Positions 4,820 to 5,533 of a stretch of DNA of 5,533 nt are shown here, in pieces. Position numbers and translations under genes: made by a program. Origin of the DNA: an uncultured Polyangiaceae bacterium (GTDB lineage: Bacteria > Myxococcota_A > Polyangia > Polyangiales > Houyiibacteriaceae); NCBI GenBank assembly GCA_947259605.1, contig CAMYMX010000272.1, positions 1 through 5,533 on the forward strand, in the 5' to 3' direction. The notes beneath the pieces are model-generated. The model saw only the letters and a list, made by a program, of their open reading frames with translations. It searched no databases and had not been told where the DNA came from. How positions within the stretch are numbered: the first letter of the stretch is position 1; each line of letters opens with the position of its first letter.

Positions 4820-5484
4820 GGCAGCCTCCCCCAGCGCGGCGTTTCCAACAGCTCTTCGTAGAGCGCCTGGTCGGTGTGGCGCGCTCCGTTTAGGAAGGCG
4901 CGGTCGGATGCTTTGAGCCATCGCTTGAACGTCGCCAGAGACACCCCGCTCGCATCGGCAGCCTCGGGGAGCGTCATGCCTTCGATGTATCGGAGTGAGA
5001 ACGCGACGCGATGATTGGGACGAAGCCGGTTGAGCACGGAGAAGACCCGCTTCAACAGATCGTTCGCCTCGGGCGGCGTCGAGGGCGATGGATGGTCGGG
5101 GAGGCTTTCCTCGGGCAAGAACGAGAGCCAGCCCTGTCGCCGACGTCGTCTGATCATGCCGCGGGCGATGAACACCGTCATGCGCGTGAGCCAGCCCTTG
5201 AGCCGCGCCGGGTCCCGGAGCTTGTCGATGTTGCCCAAGGCCTCCGCAAAGACATCGTGCAGCAGGTCTTCGATCTCCGGGTCGTGGCCAAGCACCCGGA
5301 CCAGCAGCCGCTCCACGTAGCGACCGTACGCGTCGAAAAATCGGGTCGGCGCTTCGGGATCTCCCGACCTGAGCAATTCGACAAGCGCTGTATCGTCAAA
5401 GACGGACTCCTCCACCGCGGGCTGTCCTGCCGCTTTCTCGTCAAGCCAACCCATGGCGTCTGAAACGGACATCTGCCCGCTCAT
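4816..5484 (-). CDS. ECF-type RNA polymerase sigma factor
   Basis: The protein has 222 residues, usual for an extracytoplasmic-function sigma-70 factor with a short N-terminal extension. Region 2 spans about 31-115: DTALVELLRSGDPEAPTRFF, the core-binding motif DPEIEDLLHDVFAEAL (68-83) and LKGWLTRMTVFIARGMIRRRRR (95-116), which would recognise and melt the -10 element. A linker of about 25 residues follows. Region 4 spans about 142-200, with FSLRYIEGMTLPEAADASGVSLATFKRWLKAS giving the -35-binding helix-turn-helix. No region 3 is present, as expected for ECF factors. Its stop overlaps the start of the FecR-like gene, so the regulator pair is made together. The ATG at 5484 sits in a TAATG overlap with an upstream frame; in-frame ATGs at 5472 and 5454 are alternatives, and none has a strong nearby ribosome binding site (GGAGG is 22 bases before 5484). 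Target promoters are unknown, though autoregulation is common in such operons. Confidence 0.95.
   Translation of the reverse strand: MSGQMSVSDAMGWLDEKAAGQPAVEESVFDDTALVELLRSGDPEAPTRFFDAYGRYVERLLVRVLGHDPEIEDLLHDVFAEALGNIDKLRDPARLKGWLTRMTVFIARGMIRRRRRQGWLSFLPEESLPDHPSPSTPPEANDLLKRVFSVLNRLRPNHRVAFSLRYIEGMTLPEAADASGVSLATFKRWLKASDRAFLNGARHTDQALYEELLETPRWGRLP
4825..4829 (-). promoter_or_regulatory. Ribosome binding site deciding the FecR-like start
   Basis: Minus-strand GGAGG, within the longer GGGGGAGG, lies five bases before the ATG at 4819 and inside the last codons of the sigma gene. It supports the short form of the FecR-like protein and efficient re-initiation at the ATGA overlap. Confidence 0.8.
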
Positions 5485-5533
5485 TATAGGACTAGTGTCC
5501 GCGAGGCCTCCAGACGGCTCATTTTGTGTGCGT
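5484..5533 (-). other. Tail of a possible upstream reading frame, or leader peptide, cut by the window edge
   Basis: A minus-strand frame enters from the right edge and stops at TAA (5486-5484), sharing one base with the sigma gene ATG (TAATG). Its last residues would be AHKMSRLEASRTLVL. If it continues beyond the edge it is the end of a gene upstream in the same operon. If it begins at the ATG at 5522 it is a 12-residue leader peptide. The same bases spell TATAAT (5488-5483), which could instead be a -10 element, with a poor -35 (CTGGAG or similar). The two readings cannot be separated from 50 bases. Confidence 0.25.

Noticed and set aside
3104..4893. Plus-strand frames opposite the FecR-like gene
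   Set aside because: These are GC-rich antisense shadows with Arg/Pro/Gly-biased composition and no domains.
4820..4921. Longer start for the FecR-like protein
   Set aside because: It would lie within the sigma gene and add a basic, Pro-rich, non-family segment. The ATGA overlap with GGAGG five bases away fits the 4819 start.

Overview
The window is GC-rich with strongly G/C-ending codons. It carries lipoprotein genes with glycine/serine linkers, an Asp-rich lipoprotein with a single c-type haem motif, and a sigma factor/FecR-like/TPR gene pair. Together these suggest a Myxococcota (myxobacterial-type, former Deltaproteobacteria) chromosome. That assignment is inference from gene style; there is no rRNA or other taxonomic marker here.

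Layout. Bases 1-348 hold no convincing gene. They do contain a short hairpin and, on the minus strand at 101-78, a sequence resembling the 3' end of a tRNA or tmRNA (T-loop, acceptor strand, then CCG in place of CCA) with no matching body. Two lipoprotein genes then diverge from a 226-base intergenic region. The minus-strand one (349-870) encodes a Gly/Ser/Ala-linked lipoprotein with a small cysteine-containing C-terminal domain. The plus-strand one (1097-2149) encodes a five-part lipoprotein: lipobox, C-x6-C cysteine domain, Asp-rich tract, nine-residue Gly repeats and a CxxCH haem domain. The plus gene converges on a minus-strand operon, and the 122-base gap between them (2150-2271) contains two hairpins, one a fair intrinsic terminator for the operon.

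The operon (5484 to 2272, minus strand) has four genes: an ECF-type sigma factor, a membrane-anchored FecR-like protein with a TPR-like C-terminus, a secreted protein with a predicted outer-membrane beta-barrel C-terminus, and a 76-residue acidic lipoprotein. Every internal junction is a 4-base stop/start overlap (ATGA, GTGA, ATGA). The sigma gene itself begins in a TAATG overlap with a reading frame that runs off the right edge. The layout suggests one coupled signalling unit: cytoplasmic sigma factor, inner-membrane regulator, periplasm/outer-membrane component and lipoprotein. It resembles cell-surface signalling, but with no TonB-dependent receptor in the window.

Most unusual points: the translationally coupled operon; the haem domain without any downstream methionine ligand; the regular C-x6-C cysteine spacing; three perfect 24-bp tandem repeats in the small lipoprotein gene; and the orphan tRNA/tmRNA-like 3' end. 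No CRISPR array, transposase, integrase, rRNA or intact tRNA is visible.
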